This document shows positions 1 through 6,392 of a DNA stretch of 10,635 nucleotides, one piece after another. Position 1 is the stretch's first letter; each line of letters starts with the position of its first letter. Below the pieces are notes generated by a model. The model searched no databases, was not told the DNA's origin, and was given only the letters and a program-made list of their open reading frames with translations. Both the position numbers and the translations under genes were made by a program. The DNA comes from Pseudomonadota bacterium (GTDB taxonomy: Bacteria > Pseudomonadota > Alphaproteobacteria > Sphingomonadales > Sphingomonadaceae). The stretch is from contig JAEZFL010000153.1 of the NCBI GenBank assembly GCA_023417515.1, positions 1-10,635 on the forward strand. Direction: 5' to 3'.

Positions 1-166
1 CGGCTCGACCGGCGAGGTCGGTCGCCTGCTCGTGATGCGACGGATTGTCCTCCTCGTCCTGGCTCTCCACCTCCAGCTTCGGAAACTCGCCGTCGCCTTC
101 GTTGCGGAAGAACAGCATCTTGCGGCCGTCGGCGACGAGGACATGGGCATTATGCGGGATCTGCAT
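1..166 (-). CDS. Host attachment family protein, N-terminal part (cut by left edge)
   Basis: The minus strand is open from an ATG at 166 to the window edge, giving 55 residues that begin MQIPHNAHVLVADGRKMLFF. I recognise this as the N-terminus of the family annotated as host attachment protein, or protein required for attachment to host cells, seen in many alphaproteobacteria. The opening strand ending in VADGRKMLFFRN is typical, followed by a charged segment (GEFPKLEVES, then an acidic run). The name comes from a plant-attachment phenotype in one member; the biochemical role is unclear, and the fold is thought to be related to archaeal release factor/eRF1-like domains. A strong ribosome binding site (AAGGAG, 176-181 on the minus strand) sits 9 nt before the ATG and supports this start. 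The C-terminal part is missing because the window ends. It is divergent from surE, with a 90-bp gap. Confidence 0.72.
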   Translation of the reverse strand, partial: MQIPHNAHVLVADGRKMLFFRNEGDGEFPKLEVESQDEEDNPSHHEQATDLAGRA

Positions 167-256
167 GGCGATCTTCTCCTTTGCCTTCCGAACGCGGACC
201 GGGTGGAGAAGGTTGCCGCTTGTGCGCCCCGGAACGACGCTCCATAGCCTCGCCTC

Positions 257-1021
257 GTGCGTATTCTCCTTACCAATGACGACGGCGTTCACGCCCCCGG
301 CCTGGCCATCCTCGAACAGGTCGCCCGCCGCTTTTCCGACGATATCTGGATCGTTGCCCCGGCCGAGGAACAATCGGGCGCAGGCCACAGCCTGACCCTC
401 ACCGTTCCCGTCCGCCTGCGCAAACTCGGCGAGCGGCGCTTCTGCGTTACCGGCACGCCGACCGATTCGGTGATGATGGCGATCCAGCAGGTGATTCCGG
501 ACCACAAGCCCGACCTCATCCTGTCCGGCATCAATCGCGGCGCGAATCTGGGCGAGGACGTCACCTAATCGGGCACCGTCTCCGCCGCGATGGAAGGCGC
601 GCTCGCCGGCATTCCCTCGATCGCGCTCAGCCAGGCCCATGCTCGCGAAGGCCTGGCCGATGGCGGCCCCTTCTCGGCCGCCACCGCCTGGGCCGAACGG
701 GCGCGGGCGCCGCTGATCGGCCGGCCGATGGACCACCGCACGCTCATCAACATCAACTTCCCGCCCCGCGAACCCGATTCGGTCCGCGGCATCCGCGTCG
801 CCCGCCAGGGCTTCCACGATTATGGCCGCTCGCAGATCGTCGAGCGCACCGATCCGCGCGGCTATCGTTATTACTGGTTCGGCCTCGCCCCGATGGTACA
901 GACGCCGGGTCACCAGACCGACCTTGAGGCGATCGCCGACGGCTATGTCTCGGTCACGCCGCTCCACCTCGATCTGACCCACGAGCCGTCGCTGCCGGTG
1001 CTCGAGGCGCTCTACGAATGA
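257..1021 (+). pseudogene. surE: 5'/3'-nucleotidase SurE, interrupted by an in-frame stop
   Basis: SurE removes phosphate from nucleoside 5'- and 3'-monophosphates and is a metal-dependent stationary-phase survival protein of the cytosol. The reading frame starts at GTG 257 (MRILLTNDDG, the standard SurE N-terminus) and would give 254 residues, normal for the family. The metal-site residues of the family are present: Asp8, Asp9, Ser40 in EEQSGAGHS and Asn93 in SGINRGANLG. Codon 104 (566-568) is TAA. The frame then continues without a shift as SGTVSAAMEGALAG to the TGA at 1019-1021, with the later LININFP motif intact. SurE proteins have Tyr here (VTYSGTV or VIYSGTV), so one base change from TAT or TAC explains the stop. 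The first part (103 aa) keeps the metal ligands but lacks the C-terminal half needed for the oligomer; ATG 590 could restart the second part (143 aa). No clear Shine-Dalgarno precedes GTG 257. Real mutation and sequencing error cannot be told apart here. Confidence 0.9.
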
Positions 1022-2085
1022 AGCGCCGCGGCCGCGATCTCGGCCACCTGCTGCTCCGGCGGCAATCCTCTTTGGGACCCTGGACGCAATTCGCCATCCG
1101 CGTCGCCCTGATGATCGGCCTTTTGGCCTTCATCGTCGGTTTCCACTGGTTCGAGCGCGAGAGCCTGCGCGACAATCTCGACGGCCACGTCAGCTTCAGC
1201 GACAACATCTATTTCACGATGATCAGCGCGACGACGACCGGCTATGGCGACGTCGTCCCGGTCACCGACCAGGCGCGGCTGTTCGATGCGCTGATCGTCA
1301 CTCCGATCCGGGTGTTCTTCATCCTGATCCTGGCCGGCACCGCCTACACCTTCGTCATCAAACGCGTTTGGAGCAAATGGCTCATGGAGCGGATTCAGAA
1401 CGCCCTCAAAGACCATGTCGTTGTGGTCGGCTATGGTGTCAGCGGCAGGGAGGCAGTGAAGGAGCTCATCGTCCGGGGCACCGACCCGCGGCGGATCGTC
1501 GTCATCGACTGCGAGGAGGACGCGATTCGCGATGCGGAGGAGCTCGGCTGCGCCGTGCTCGCCGCCGACGCGACTCGCGACAAGACCCTGCAGGCGGTGC
1601 GGGTCGAGGAAGCCAAGGCGCTGATCGTGTCCGCCGGCAGCGACGACACGTCGATCCTGGTGACGCTGACCGCGCGTCACATCGCGCCCAGGCTGAAGAT
1701 CACGGTGAAGGTGCGCAACACGGACAACGAGCTGCTCGCCCGGCAGGCGGGCGCGACCACGGTGGTCAACCCGGTGAGCTTCGCGGGGCTGCTGCTCGCG
1801 GGATCGGCCGAGGGGCCGGTGGTCCACGATTATATCGCCGACCTGGCGAGCAAGTCGGGGCGCGTTCAGCTCGTCGAACGGCCTGTGGGCGACGGCGAGA
1901 TCGGGCGAGCGCTTGCCGACCTGAAGCCTGGCCTGGGGGTGCGCATCGTTCGCGACGGGCAGCCGGTCGGCTTCTGGGAAGAAGGCGCGAAAGAGCTTCG
2001 CCCGGGCGACACGATCGTCGAGATCGTCCCGACCTGCTTTCGTGAGGCCGGCGAAGCGCCGGACGTGGTGCCCGCGCGAGCCTGA
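1018..2085 (+). CDS. Two-TM potassium channel with TrkA-type RCK domain
   Basis: This 355-residue inner-membrane protein looks like a Kch/MthK-type K+ channel. A short basic N-terminus (KRRGRD) precedes a first membrane helix at about residues 26-43. A pore helix follows, with the selectivity filter TTTGYGD at 72-78, then a second membrane helix at about 91-115. The cytosolic part starts near residue 132 with a Rossmann TrkA-N domain: strand HVVVVGYGVSG with the nucleotide-binding GxGxxG at 138-143, and the strand-end acid of VVIDCEED at about 164. A TrkA-C-like region (about 275-338, ending GDTIVEIVP) follows. Binding of nucleotide or another ligand to the RCK part is expected to gate the pore. 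The ATG overlaps the surE stop (ATGA at 1018-1021), so translation is probably coupled to surE; the nonsense codon in surE could therefore lower expression of this gene. The ligand and any named orthologue cannot be told from the sequence. Confidence 0.93.
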   Translation: MKRRGRDLGHLLLRRQSSLGPWTQFAIRVALMIGLLAFIVGFHWFERESLRDNLDGHVSFSDNIYFTMISATTTGYGDVVPVTDQARLFDALIVTPIRVFFILILAGTAYTFVIKRVWSKWLMERIQNALKDHVVVVGYGVSGREAVKELIVRGTDPRRIVVIDCEEDAIRDAEELGCAVLAADATRDKTLQAVRVEEAKALIVSAGSDDTSILVTLTARHIAPRLKITVKVRNTDNELLARQAGATTVVNPVSFAGLLLAGSAEGPVVHDYIADLASKSGRVQLVERPVGDGEIGRALADLKPGLGVRIVRDGQPVGFWEEGAKELRPGDTIVEIVPTCFREAGEAPDVVPARA

Positions 2086-2104
2086 GTTCGTCGTCATCCC
2101 TGGG

Positions 2105-2188
2105 CGTCATGCTGAACTTGTTTCAGCATCCATTTTCGAGCCGCATCGCGGGTGACGAAATGGACCCTGAAACAAGTTCAGGGTGACG
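2105..2188. repeat. REP-like double hairpin between convergent genes
   Basis: Two 28-nt arms (2105-2132 and 2161-2188) are inverted copies of each other with four mismatches, separated by 28 nt. Each arm also folds on itself: ATGCTGAA/TTCAGCAT in the left arm and ACCCTGAA/TTCAGGGT in the right, both perfect 8-bp stems with 5-nt loops. The four differences between arms fall in pairs that keep each small stem intact. The element fills most of the 121-bp gap between the ends of the channel gene and amn, where it could act as a terminator for both strands. It resembles the dispersed palindromic (REP/BIME-type) sequences common in intergenic DNA of sphingomonads; copy number elsewhere in this genome cannot be seen. 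Confidence 0.8.
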
Positions 2189-2206
2189 GCCTGAGCCGTT
2201 ACGCTC

Positions 2207-3652
2207 CTACCGGAACGCCGGCTCGTTGAACGCCCTCAATTTGCGGCTGTGGAGGCGGCGGCTGTTCTTGCGCATCAGGTCGCAGGCGAGGATCGCGATC
2301 TTCACATGCTCCTCGATCGCCCGCTCGTAGAAGCGGTTGGCCTGGCCGGGCAGCTTGATCTCGCCGTGGAGCGGCTTGTCCGAGATGCACAGCAAGGTGC
2401 CGTAGGGCACGCGGAAGCGGTAGCCCTGGGCGGCGATGGTCGCGCTTTCCATGTCGATCGCCACGGCGCGGCTCTGGTTGAACAGCAAGGCCGAGGAGGA
2501 ATAGCGCAGCTCCCAGTTGCGGTCGTCGGTGGTGACGACCGTGCCGGTGCGCAGGCGCTCCTTCAGAGCCTCCTCGTCCTCGCCCGAGATCATCAGCGCC
2601 GCCTGCTGGAGCGCCTGCTGAACCTCGGCGATCGGCGGGATCGGCACCGCGGCCGGAAGCGCCGCGTCGAGAATATGGTCGTCGCGAAGATACGCATGGG
2701 CGAGCACATAATCGCCGATCTTCTGCGAGCCCCTGAGGCCGCCGCAATGGCCGATCATCATCCACGCCTCGGGGCGGAGCACCGCGAGATGGTCGGTGAT
2801 CGTCTTCGCGTTGGCCGGACCGACGCCGATATTGACCAGAGTGATGCCGGTGCCGCCCTCGGCGATGAGGTGATAGGCCGGCATCTGGAAGCGCTTGAAC
2901 GTGCTGTCGGCCACCGCCGCTTCGGCGTTGCCATGATCCGGCGTGACCATCATTCCGCCGGCGCCGGCGAGACCGGTGAAGCGGCTCTCCGGGTCCTGCA
3001 CCTGCCCGACGCCCCAGCGGATGAAATGATCGACGTAGCGCTGGTAGTTGGTGAACAGGATGAAGCGCTGGAAATGCTCGGGGCTGGTGCCGGTATAATG
3101 TCTGAGCCGCGCCAGGCTGAAGTCGGTGCGAAGCGCGTCGAACAAGGCGAGCGGATGGTGGGCGCCGTCGCTTGGCACCCACAGGCCGTCGGCGAGCTCG
3201 TCGCCGATATGGGCCAGCTCGGGCGCCGGGAAGCAGCGGACCAGGTCGGCCACCATCACGTCGGCGACGTCGACGCCCTCGCCGAGAACGTAGGCGAACG
3301 GGATCTCCTGCCGGCTCTGGCCGGTCTCGACATCGATGTCGTAATTGCTGAGCAGGAAGTCGAGCTGCTCGGCGAGATAGTCGCGGAACAGCACCGGCTG
3401 GGTCACGCTGATCGCATAGGTGCCGGGCTCGCCGAGCCGGCCCCAGGCGCGGCCGGTCTTCGACTTGGCCGGGTCGCCGCGATAATGGATGCGCAGCTCA
3501 GGGTAGGTGAAGGCGCCGGACGCGCGCCAGTCCTGGTCGGGCCTCGTCCCATGATGGATGAACTTGCGCAGGGCTTCGCGCAGATTGTCGATCGAGCGGT
3601 CGTAGCGGTCGGCGAGTTCGTCCAGGAAGGGAGCGGAGCGCGGCTGATTCAA
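2207..3652 (-). CDS. amn: AMP nucleosidase
   Basis: Amn hydrolyses AMP to adenine and ribose 5-phosphate, a cytosolic purine salvage step that also adjusts AMP level. The product is 481 residues, about the size of E. coli Amn. The N-terminal half (about 1-185) is the Amn-specific domain, with RIHYRGD at 54-60 and TQPVLFRDYL at 84-93. The C-terminal half is a nucleoside-phosphorylase-like fold carrying MMIGHCGGLRGSQ (298-310), GDYVLAHAY (313-321), AIDMESATIAAQG (398-410) with the purine/ribose-site Met-Glu, and CISDKPLHGEIKLPG (422-436). The start is a TTG at 3652-3650, supported by an AAAGGA ribosome binding site 6 nt upstream and by the fit of the N-terminus; there is no better ATG. It lies 61 bp downstream of the minus-strand small-protein gene ending at 3714, so the two may be co-transcribed. 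The gene is intact. Confidence 0.95.
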   Translation of the reverse strand: MNQPRSAPFLDELADRYDRSIDNLREALRKFIHHGTRPDQDWRASGAFTYPELRIHYRGDPAKSKTGRAWGRLGEPGTYAISVTQPVLFRDYLAEQLDFLLSNYDIDVETGQSRQEIPFAYVLGEGVDVADVMVADLVRCFPAPELAHIGDELADGLWVPSDGAHHPLALFDALRTDFSLARLRHYTGTSPEHFQRFILFTNYQRYVDHFIRWGVGQVQDPESRFTGLAGAGGMMVTPDHGNAEAAVADSTFKRFQMPAYHLIAEGGTGITLVNIGVGPANAKTITDHLAVLRPEAWMMIGHCGGLRGSQKIGDYVLAHAYLRDDHILDAALPAAVPIPPIAEVQQALQQAALMISGEDEEALKERLRTGTVVTTDDRNWELRYSSSALLFNQSRAVAIDMESATIAAQGYRFRVPYGTLLCISDKPLHGEIKLPGQANRFYERAIEEHVKIAILACDLMRKNSRRLHSRKLRAFNEPAFR

Positions 3653-3658
3653 GCAATA

Positions 3659-3664
3659 TCCTTT
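3659..3664 (-). promoter_or_regulatory. Ribosome binding site that decides the TTG start of amn
   Basis: On the minus strand AAAGGA lies 6 nt before the TTG at 3652. It is the only good Shine-Dalgarno in the region and supports TTG as the amn start. Confidence 0.6.
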
Positions 3665-3713
3665 CTCGTTTCACCGCGATTAGCAGATCGGTCGCGTGCG
3701 TCCATGGCGGCGG

Positions 3714-4190
3714 TCAGCCGAACAGGCGCGGCCAGCGTCGCGGACGGCGCGGCGGCGCGCCGGGCGCGGGCCACACGTCGGCCCGCGGAGGCTCGCCGAA
3801 CACCGCTTCATAACGGGCCAGGGTCGCGGCGTACTGATCCTGGAAATGCGCCTGCTGAGCCGCGCCCCCTTCGGTCGGGTCATGGTGAAGCGGCTTGCCG
3901 AGGATGCGCCCGCATAATTCGTCCCAATAATGGCGCGTATAGGTGAGGTGGAGGTGCCAGGCCTCGTCGACATCGTCGGACGGGGTGACCGGCCGGTCGC
4001 CGGTGGCGGCGAGGTAGAGGAAGCGGCGATATTCCTCGATCACCGCATAGGTGTGGCGCTTGCCCCAACCCTGCTTGCGGCCGAGCCGGCGGGCGAAGGT
4101 TGCGGCAGCCCCTTCCGGCTCGATCCGCATGGCGGCGAGCGCCTGCCACAGCGGCGTGTCGCGATAGCTTGCTTGTCCCTTCCCGCCCAC
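3714..4190 (-). CDS. Glycine-rich-domain-like (GRDP-type) protein of unknown function
   Basis: This 158-residue protein has no known biochemical role. Its central part carries VTPSDDVDEAWHLHLTYTRHYW (68-89 from the chosen start) and then LGKPLHHDPTEGG (97-109). This His- and acid-rich pattern resembles the plant-type glycine-rich domain-containing (GRDP-like) family, which bacterial genomes encode as short stand-alone proteins or as the front part of larger membrane proteins. The N-terminal part (YAVIEEYRRFLYLAAT, 48-63) looks helical. The C-terminus is short, proline/arginine-rich and basic (ending PPRRPRRWPRLFG). No signal peptide or membrane helix is seen. The frame is open up to 4415, but the extension would translate the hairpin repeat at 4243-4262, so I chose GTG 4190; a later ATG (MRIEPEG, 20 codons on) is possible but would cut the start of the conserved part. 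It may form a transcription unit with amn. Confidence 0.68.
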   Translation of the reverse strand: MGGKGQASYRDTPLWQALAAMRIEPEGAAATFARRLGRKQGWGKRHTYAVIEEYRRFLYLAATGDRPVTPSDDVDEAWHLHLTYTRHYWDELCGRILGKPLHHDPTEGGAAQQAHFQDQYAATLARYEAVFGEPPRADVWPAPGAPPRRPRRWPRLFG

Positions 4191-4242
4191 GCGCTGTCCC
4201 CCCGGCGCCCTTCTACCTTCTAAGCCGCTGAAACCAAGCTGG

Positions 4243-4262
4243 ATTCCCGCTTTCGCGGGAAT
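4243..4262. repeat. ATTCCC...GGGAAT hairpin repeat
   Basis: A perfect 8-bp stem (ATTCCCGC / GCGGGAAT) with a TTTC loop lies in the gap between the divergent small-protein gene and rimO. It fits the ATTCCC-N8-GGGAAT pattern known from Neisseria dRS3 and from similar dispersed repeats in other proteobacteria. Read on the minus strand it gives the VIPAKAGIQ peptide that often contaminates over-extended gene calls. It may belong to a family of dispersed repeats; only one copy is in this window. Confidence 0.75.
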
Positions 4263-4308
4263 GACAACGGACGCTTTGCAGCTCTGGTAATTTCGTCCGC
4301 CCGCGCCT

Positions 4309-5652
4309 ATGTCGCGCGCCTTCATGGCACGCATGCTCCCTTCTCCGCCGAAAGTCGGCATGGTTTCGCTTGGCTGTCCCAAGAACCTGGTCGATTCCGA
4401 GCGAATCCTCACCAAGCTCCGCTCGGACGGCTATGCCATGTCCGCGGACTATGCCGGCGCCGACGTGGTTCTCGTCAACACCTGCGGCTTCCTCGATTCC
4501 GCCAAGGAAGAGAGCCTGGAAGCGATCGGCGAGGCGATCGCGGAGAACGGCCGGGTCATCGTCACCGGCTGCATGGGCAAGGAAGCGGAGATGATCCGCG
4601 CCAGATTCCCCAACGTCCTCGCAGTCACTGGCGCCCATCAATATGAGGAAGTCGTTGGCGCGGTCCACGAGGCGGCCCCGGTGCCGCCGGACGCGTTCCT
4701 CAACCTGGTGCCCGACGCCGGGCTGAAGCTCACGCCGCGGCACTACAGCTATCTGAAGATTTCCGAGGGCTGCAACCACCGCTGCGCCTTCTGCATCATT
4801 CCGAGCCTTCGCGGCGACCTGGTCAGCCGCCGCCCCGACGCGATCCTTCGCGAGGCCGAGAAGCTGGTCGCGGCCGGCACCAGCGAGCTCCTCGTCATCA
4901 GCCAGGATACGTCCGCATACGGCGTCGACCTCAAGCACCAGTCCTGGCCGTGGAAGGGTGGTGAAGCCCGCGCCCACATGACCGATCTCGCCCGCGAGCT
5001 CGGGCGTATCGCGCCCTGGGTGCGGCTCCACTATGTCTATCCCTATCCGCACGTCGACCAGGTCATCCCGCTGATGGCCGAGGGGCTGGTCCTCCCTTAT
5101 CTCGACATCCCGTTCCAGCATGCCAGCCGCAACGTGCTGAAGGCGATGAGGCGGCCGGCCAACGAGGCGAAGGTGCTGGAGCGGATCCGCTCGTGGCGCG
5201 CCATCTGCCCCGACATCGCCATCCGCTCGACCTTCATCACCGGCTTCCCCGGCGAGACCGAAGAGGATTTCCAGTACCTTCTGGACTGGCTGGACGAGGC
5301 GCAGCTCGACCGCGTCGGCGCCTTCCCGTTCGAGCCGGTCGAGGGCGCGGCGGCCAACGCGCTCCCGGGCGCGGTTCCGGAGGAAGTGAAGCAGGAGCGC
5401 TACGCCCGCTTCATGGCCAAGAGCGCCGCCATTTCGGCTGCCAAGCTCGCCGCAAAGGTCAGTCGCGAGATCGACGTGATCATCGACGCGGTCGGTGAAG
5501 AAGGCGGCGCCACCGGCCGCTCCAAGGCCGACGCCCCCGAGATCGACGGCGAGGTCCACCTGCGCGACGCCGGCGCGCTCAAGCAGGGCGACATTGTGAG
5601 AGTCCTCGTCGAGGATGCCGACGAGCACGACCTGTTCGGGGTCCCCGTCTGA
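4309..5652 (+). CDS. rimO: Ribosomal protein S12 methylthiotransferase RimO
   Basis: RimO is a radical-SAM enzyme that puts a methylthio group on the beta-carbon of the conserved Asp of ribosomal protein S12, using two [4Fe-4S] clusters. The 447-residue frame shows the three domains in order. The N-terminal methylthiotransferase domain has cluster ligands Cys23 (SLGCPKNLVDSE), Cys59 (VNTCGF) and Cys88 (TGCMGKE). The radical-SAM core has CxxxCxxC at Cys155, Cys159 and Cys162 (EGCNHRCAFC), followed by SLRGDLVSR and later LDIPFQHAS. The C-terminal TRAM domain (about 384-447) starts near REIDVIIDAV. The SLGCPKNLVDSE and HYVYPYP motifs favour RimO over the tRNA enzyme MiaB. The start is uncertain: ATGs at 4309, 4324 and 4333 are all in frame, none has a clear ribosome binding site, and conservation begins near residue 15. 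The gene is intact, and vapB begins 51 bp after its stop. Confidence 0.96.
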   Translation: MSRAFMARMLPSPPKVGMVSLGCPKNLVDSERILTKLRSDGYAMSADYAGADVVLVNTCGFLDSAKEESLEAIGEAIAENGRVIVTGCMGKEAEMIRARFPNVLAVTGAHQYEEVVGAVHEAAPVPPDAFLNLVPDAGLKLTPRHYSYLKISEGCNHRCAFCIIPSLRGDLVSRRPDAILREAEKLVAAGTSELLVISQDTSAYGVDLKHQSWPWKGGEARAHMTDLARELGRIAPWVRLHYVYPYPHVDQVIPLMAEGLVLPYLDIPFQHASRNVLKAMRRPANEAKVLERIRSWRAICPDIAIRSTFITGFPGETEEDFQYLLDWLDEAQLDRVGAFPFEPVEGAAANALPGAVPEEVKQERYARFMAKSAAISAAKLAAKVSREIDVIIDAVGEEGGATGRSKADAPEIDGEVHLRDAGALKQGDIVRVLVEDADEHDLFGVPV

Positions 5653-5662
5653 GTATCCGGCA

Positions 5663-5686
5663 GCGTACTTGTACGCACTTGTACGC
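5663..5686. promoter_or_regulatory. Candidate TA operator: two direct repeats with a short palindrome
   Basis: ACTTGTACGC occurs twice back to back (5667-5676 and 5677-5686), so the centres are 10 bp, one helical turn, apart. The left copy is also the right half of a palindrome GCGTAC-TT-GTACGC (5663-5676). The site lies 18 bp before the antitoxin ATG and overlaps the predicted -35 box. This is what one expects for cooperative binding of a small dimeric antitoxin that represses its own operon. The repeats are seen directly; binding is inference. Confidence 0.55.
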
Positions 5687-5697
5687 CCTGCTTTATT
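5669..5697 (+). promoter_or_regulatory. Candidate vapBC promoter, possibly leaderless
   Basis: A -35 like TTGTAC (5669-5674) and a -10 like TTTATT (5692-5697) are 17 bp apart, each matching four of six consensus bases. Transcription would start around 5703-5705, right at the antitoxin ATG 5704, giving an mRNA with almost no leader. This fits the lack of a Shine-Dalgarno before 5704. The evidence is sequence resemblance only. Confidence 0.35.
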
Positions 5698-5703
5698 GAA
5701 CGG

Positions 5704-5985
5704 ATGAGGCCCCGCAGGCAGCAGGCGACCATCACCATCCGGTCGGACCGCGCGAAGGCCCGGCTGGCTTTGCTCACGCGCGGTGGACGAAGCCAGGCCG
5801 AGATCATCGAGAATGCTCTGGATCGCGAGCCATTGCCGCAAGGCGCGATGGACGAGGCGCGACTCGAGCGGCGAATGGCTGAGATCGACCGGCTTATCGC
5901 GGCTATTCCGAAGGGTTCCGGCGTGACCATGAAGGAATTCGACGCGCTCGAATATGATGAGCACGGCGACCTGCGTGATCGTTGA
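5704..5985 (+). CDS. VapB-type antitoxin of a type II toxin-antitoxin pair
   Basis: This 93-residue protein begins 51 bp after rimO and overlaps the PIN-domain gene by 32 bp, the usual antitoxin position. Residues 8-15 (ATITIRSD) can form the DNA-contacting strand of a ribbon-helix-helix fold. Two helices follow, about 16-26 and 30-40 (RSQAEIIENALDRE). The C-terminal half (about 50-93) is charged, with a helix DEARLERRMAEIDRLIAAI and then a probably flexible tail VTMKEFDALEYDEHGDLRDR, typical of a region that wraps the toxin and blocks its active site. As in this class it probably represses its own promoter through the repeats at 5663-5686. The start at ATG 5704 has no Shine-Dalgarno but sits close to a predicted transcription start. 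The ribbon-helix-helix assignment is by pattern, so the exact antitoxin family is less certain than its role. Confidence 0.75.
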   Translation: MRPRRQQATITIRSDRAKARLALLTRGGRSQAEIIENALDREPLPQGAMDEARLERRMAEIDRLIAAIPKGSGVTMKEFDALEYDEHGDLRDR

Positions 5986-6370
5986 CAAGTCCGCACTGAT
6001 CGCCTGCGCTTTCGACGACGCCGAAAGCGCTGAACTCAAAAGGGCCATCCTGCATGGCGGCTTCGTGCCGGCGCCTGTCCTTCTCGAGTTTCGCCGCGTC
6101 GTGACCAAGTGCGGCTCCTGGCCGGAGAGGTTCCTCACCAATCTCCTCGGCGCGGAACTGAGTGTCCTGCCGTTCGGCGAAGCCGAGGCGGAGATCGCCG
6201 ACGCAGCGAATTATCAATTCGGCCTCGGCAACGGTCGCGGTGGAACGCTGAATCTGTCCGATTTGATGGTCTATGCGGCCGCCAAGCGGAGGGACTTGCC
6301 GCTCCTTTGCACTGGAACGGATTTCTCGAAGACCGACATCGCCATCCATCCGGCCAGCCGCAATTGGTAG
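5954..6370 (+). CDS. VapC-type PIN-domain ribonuclease toxin
   Basis: The 138-residue PIN domain carries the expected acidic metal site: Asp11 with Ser13 in VIVDKSALIA, Glu45 in PVLLEFRRV, Asp103 in LNLSDLMVYAAA and Asp123 in GTDFSKTDI. VapC toxins use these to bind Mg2+ and cut RNA, often tRNA or rRNA; the target here cannot be told. The length is typical. ATG 5954 and ATG 5957 are both possible starts; both lie inside the end of the antitoxin gene, so the toxin is probably made by translational coupling, which keeps it below antitoxin level. No good ribosome binding site is close by; AAGGA at 5932-5936 is 17 nt away. All catalytic residues are present, so the toxin should be active. It ends 22 bp from the end of the convergent gene at 6393. 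Confidence 0.88.
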   Translation: MMSTATCVIVDKSALIACAFDDAESAELKRAILHGGFVPAPVLLEFRRVVTKCGSWPERFLTNLLGAELSVLPFGEAEAEIADAANYQFGLGNGRGGTLNLSDLMVYAAAKRRDLPLLCTGTDFSKTDIAIHPASRNW

Positions 6371-6392
6371 GAGGCCAGCCATTCCGATTCAG

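Noticed and set aside
220..248. Possible promoter for surE (TTGTGC - 17 bp - CATAGC)
   Set aside because: Only about three of six matches in each box, too weak to report as a feature.
32..395. Plus-strand short frames at the left edge
   Set aside because: They are shadows of the minus-strand host-attachment gene and of surE, both better supported by motifs and, for the former, by a ribosome binding site.
566..568. Programmed stop-codon read-through or recoding in surE
   Set aside because: SurE has no known recoding, the codon is TAA (not TGA), and I see no special element after it; mutation or sequence error is simpler.
1012..2097. 361-codon open frame on the minus strand opposite the potassium channel
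   Set aside because: Antisense shadow; the plus strand has the TTTGYGD filter and the RCK GxGxxG motif.
2249..3946. 565-codon open frame on the plus strand opposite amn
   Set aside because: It mirrors the codon pattern of amn, which has full family motifs; the translation looks like a compositional artefact.
4191..4415. N-terminal extension of the DEAWHLH protein to an ATG at 4415
   Set aside because: It would run through the hairpin repeat (VIPAKAGIQ) and into rimO; the GTG at 4190 is more likely.
5663..5686. Tandem repeats as the start of a CRISPR array or an attachment site
   Set aside because: Only two 10-bp units with no spacers and no integrase; an operator fits better.
4213..6141. 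642-codon open frame on the minus strand opposite rimO and vapBC
   Set aside because: It is the antisense of clearly coding genes in GC-rich DNA, spans three unrelated loci and even translates the hairpin repeat; no family resemblance.
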